The notes under the pieces are model-generated. The model was given only the letters and a program-made list of their open reading frames with translations, was not told where the DNA came from and did not search any database. From DATKMG01 sp035541995 (GTDB taxonomy: Bacteria > Acidobacteriota > Terriglobia > Versatilivoradales > Versatilivoraceae): DNA of 15,830 bases. A program made the position numbers and the translations under genes. Shown piece after piece: positions 13,662 through 15,830 of the stretch (its first letter is position 1; each line of letters opens with the position of its first letter). The stretch lies in assembly GCA_035541995.1 (NCBI GenBank), contig DATKMG010000644.1, forward strand, positions 1 to 15,830, written 5' to 3'.

Positions 13662-14861
13662 ATGCCAAACAATCAATCCAAGTTAGCTCTGGGGATTCCA
13701 AAGGACGAATTCTTTCTGCAGAAACCTCCCCTCAGGAGCCCAGCGGGAGGGAATTCCATGTCCCGCAGGCGTTGGTTAAAGCAGGTCGGAGTGGGCATAG
13801 AGACAGGAATAATGTCGGCCGTCATGGGAAAGGTCTTGACATCAGAACCAAGGGTAGACGGGAATGCCGTGGGCAGCCGTGGCTCACCCGCTGGAGCTGG
13901 CACGTCTGGCAAGACTCCGATATCCCTCATCATTGATGACGGCGCGCCCGTGGACCCACTGTTTTACGAGATTCCTGGATATGAGACACCCTTCCTCGTA
14001 CCCGCGGAGTTCACGCGGCGGGTGGCCGAAACTTTTGACCGATTCGATCTGCGAGGGAAAATTACAATCATCCCAATGCCAAGCTGCTTGGGACGAATTG
14101 ACCAGTCCCTGAAGCGTGTGCCCCAGGATCACCTTGAAGCCTTCTTGAAACTGGTGCGCGAGAGGATCGCGCCCCGATTCGACATTACCCCGGAGTTCCT
14201 GACCCATCTACGGGCTTACAATCTCAAAACGGGGGAATACCAGCACATTTACGAAGACGTATGGATCTCCCAGGCGCCCATAAAAGAAATTGTTGAATAT
14301 TTTGTTCTGGCGTTTACGATCCTCAAGAATGTTGGATTGATGGCAACCGGCATCACTTCGCCCTGGGTCTCGGGCATTGATGTGGAGAAGAAGTATGCCC
14401 AGGCCCTGGCCGAGGCACAGTGGAAAACCTTTGAGCGAAAGCTGACCTGGTATTTCCTGCACATGACGGGTTGGGGGAAGCCCAGGCAATGTTCAGTAGA
14501 GTACGAGGCGCCTGAGCGCGGGCAGATCGTTGTCAGCGTACCGGCCAACGCGGAAGACATTTTCTGGAGCATGGAGAAGCCGACTCGCGCCGACAGGTTG
14601 CAATTCATCAATGAGGGCATCGACCGCGTGGTATCGGCCGATGGGCGCAGCGGGCGGATTCGCGAGTTGATGGAAGCGAAAGCCCCGGTTGTTCTCCTGA
14701 CACACTGGCAATCCCTTTACACTCAAGGAACCGCACTGGGATTGGACGGCCTCTGCGCTCTAGCCGAGCGAATCCAAAAAGTCTTCGGAAACAGTCTGGA
14801 ATGGGTATCTTGCTCCGAGTTGGCACGGAGGTCAATTACCTCCAAGGCTGTCTACACTTAA
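13662..14861 (+). CDS. Tat-exported protein, possible NodB-like polysaccharide deacetylase fold
   Basis: A 399-residue protein from ATG 13662. An internal ATG at 13758 (Met33) has GGGAGG seven bases upstream and would give 367 residues starting right at the Tat motif SRRRWLKQVG, so it is a strong alternative start. After the Tat signal and a Gly/Ser-rich linker (to about residue 84) comes PISLIIDDGAP, with the Asp92-Asp93 pair at the end of a strand as in NodB-type deacetylase motif 1. Later candidates for metal or catalytic sites are His182 (LTHLRAY), His195 (YQHIYED), the ATGITSPW segment (about 228-235) and His348 in VVLLTHWQSLY. The order (DD, His, TSPW-like loop, LxTH near the end) fits a deacetylase-like TIM barrel, but the standard H-x3-H motif is not clear. 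It lies just before a sulfatase, pointing to glycan processing. Confidence 0.75.
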   Translation: MPNNQSKLALGIPKDEFFLQKPPLRSPAGGNSMSRRRWLKQVGVGIETGIMSAVMGKVLTSEPRVDGNAVGSRGSPAGAGTSGKTPISLIIDDGAPVDPLFYEIPGYETPFLVPAEFTRRVAETFDRFDLRGKITIIPMPSCLGRIDQSLKRVPQDHLEAFLKLVRERIAPRFDITPEFLTHLRAYNLKTGEYQHIYEDVWISQAPIKEIVEYFVLAFTILKNVGLMATGITSPWVSGIDVEKKYAQALAEAQWKTFERKLTWYFLHMTGWGKPRQCSVEYEAPERGQIVVSVPANAEDIFWSMEKPTRADRLQFINEGIDRVVSADGRSGRIRELMEAKAPVVLLTHWQSLYTQGTALGLDGLCALAERIQKVFGNSLEWVSCSELARRSITSKAVYT

Positions 14862-14866
14862 CCCGG

Positions 14867-15058
14867 ATTCTCACCACCAAGGCACAAAGACACAAAGAAT
14901 AAGCTCAAGTGCCTCGCCTGCCGGACGCTGTAAGCGATATGATCTGGGGTTGTTCTACCAGTCTGACGGAGGGTGAGAAGAGTGAGAATAACGATGGACC
15001 GTATTTGATTGGCAGCATCGGGTTTGCCTTGGTGTCTTAGGGTCTTTGTGGTGAGAAT
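14867..15058. repeat. 192-bp element with long terminal inverted repeats (MITE-like)
   Basis: The left end (14867-14897) begins ATTCTCACCAC, followed by CAAGGCACAAAGACACAAAG. The right end (15028-15058) is its inverted counterpart, with about 26 of 31 positions pairing and the outer 11 perfect. The 130-bp interior encodes nothing obvious and contains a further GTGAGAA-type match near 14972-14985. It begins 5 bp after the Tat gene stop and ends 29 bp before the sulfatase start. I recall CACAAAGACACAAAG-type repeats as common in environmental genomes. No target-site duplication is evident. Confidence 0.55.
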
Positions 15059-15087
15059 TGCAGGTTAAGTTGAAAGCAGGTGCAATC

Positions 15088-15830
15088 ATGAAGCGTTGGA
15101 CCGAAACAAAAAGCTGCCTGCTCGCCATCCTGTTGCTGGCGACAAATTGTGCGACCCGATCGCATGAAACGGCAAAGACTGTATTGAAGCCCAACATCAT
15201 TTTTATTATTGCAGATGATTTGGGTTACGGAGACCTGGGCTGTTATGGGCAGAAGTACATCCGCACTCCGAACATCGATCGCCTGGCTGCGGAGGGCATG
15301 CGCTTCACTGCGCATTACTCTGGGAACTGCGTTTGCGCACCCTCACGGTGTGTGCTTATGACGGGACTCCATCCCGGACATGCTTACATTCGGGACAACC
15401 AACAGGCGCGAGGGTATCCCGAGGGGCAGGAACCAGTCCCTGCGAGTTACTTGAAGCTTCCTTTAATCATCAAAGAGCTGGGTTATACACTGGGTGGGTT
15501 TGGCAAGTGGGGCCTGGGACCGATCGACAGCCCTGGGAGCCCGTTGCTGCAGGGCTTCGACCGCTTTTTCGGCTTCAACTGCCAGGCCGTCGCACACAAC
15601 TACTATCCCCCTTATTTGTGGGACGATAACCGCAAGGTCATGCTGAAGAACCCGGCATTCTCCGCTCATCAGGCGCTTCCGCCTGGGGCCGATCCCGACG
15701 ATCCCGCAAGTTACGCACGATATACTGGGAAGGATTACGCCCCGGATCTTATCGGCGAGCAGGCATTGAGATTTATCAGGGAACACAAGGACAGACCTTT
15801 CTTCCTTTATTATCCAACCACGGTGCCGCA
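15088..15830 (+). CDS. Type I sulfatase, N-terminal part (runs off the window)
   Basis: An open frame of 247 codons with no stop before the window end. A signal peptide is present (SCLLAILLLATNCATRS, about 9-25); Cys21 is preceded by A-T-N, a poor lipobox, so lipoprotein status is doubtful. The arylsulfatase start KPNIIFIIADDLGYGDLGCYG (about 34-54) gives the metal-binding Asp43-Asp44. CAPSRCVLMTG (Cys83 to Gly93) is the full C-x-P-S-R signature whose Cys83 is converted to formylglycine. GFGKWGLGP (about 140) fits the family's conserved G-K-W-H-L region, with Gly in place of His. Such enzymes remove sulfate esters from glycans or small molecules; substrate is unreadable here. An anaerobic or FGE-type maturase is required and is not in the window. 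The weak AGCAGG upstream is the likely ribosome site. Confidence 0.92.
   Translation, partial: MKRWTETKSCLLAILLLATNCATRSHETAKTVLKPNIIFIIADDLGYGDLGCYGQKYIRTPNIDRLAAEGMRFTAHYSGNCVCAPSRCVLMTGLHPGHAYIRDNQQARGYPEGQEPVPASYLKLPLIIKELGYTLGGFGKWGLGPIDSPGSPLLQGFDRFFGFNCQAVAHNYYPPYLWDDNRKVMLKNPAFSAHQALPPGADPDDPASYARYTGKDYAPDLIGEQALRFIREHKDRPFFLYYPTTVP

Overview
The window looks like a stretch of a didermic environmental bacterium, most likely an acidobacterium or close relative. No marker gene is present, so this rests on gene content: DUF4136, a PP2C-type SpoIIE phosphatase, a glycine-zipper protein, a sortase with one LPxTG substrate in an otherwise Gram-negative-looking gene set, and polysaccharide or sulfated-glycan genes. 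Base composition is moderately GC-rich. I see no rRNA, tRNA, CRISPR, IS transposase or phage gene.

Left part (about 100-9140, all minus strand): reading in the transcribed direction there is a VapBC toxin-antitoxin pair; a tight three-gene group of exported proteins (glycine-zipper protein, Spy-like helical protein, and a secreted protein of unknown function); a sortase overlapping its probable only substrate, an LPKTG-tailed surface protein; a DUF4136 lipoprotein-like protein; a broken VIT-like membrane protein gene whose remnant still overlaps the next gene by ATGA; a small outer-membrane-barrel-like protein; an integral-membrane SpoIIE/PP2C phosphatase; and an exported HEAT-repeat protein. 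Nearly every product is predicted to be exported or membrane-bound, so this is an envelope-related neighbourhood.

Right part (about 9450-15830): an exported protein of unknown function (+), a large secreted GH2 enzyme of the exo-beta-D-glucosaminidase type (-), a Tat-exported protein with a possible NodB-like deacetylase fold (+), and the start of a type I sulfatase (+) that runs off the window. Together these suggest use of amino sugar-containing or sulfated glycans.

The intergenic DNA is rich in small repeats. There is a head-to-head pair of REP-like palindromes at 4389-4482 with conserved outer arms and different but self-complementary inner stems. There is a 192-bp element with about 31-bp terminal inverted repeats at 14867-15058. 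Two further repeat families are each seen twice (4-78 with 13597-13640, and 9191-9222 with 13486-13516). The most notable points are the coupled sortase and LPKTG pair, the REP-like pair, and the internally deleted VIT-like gene. I did not find a clearly new multi-gene system.
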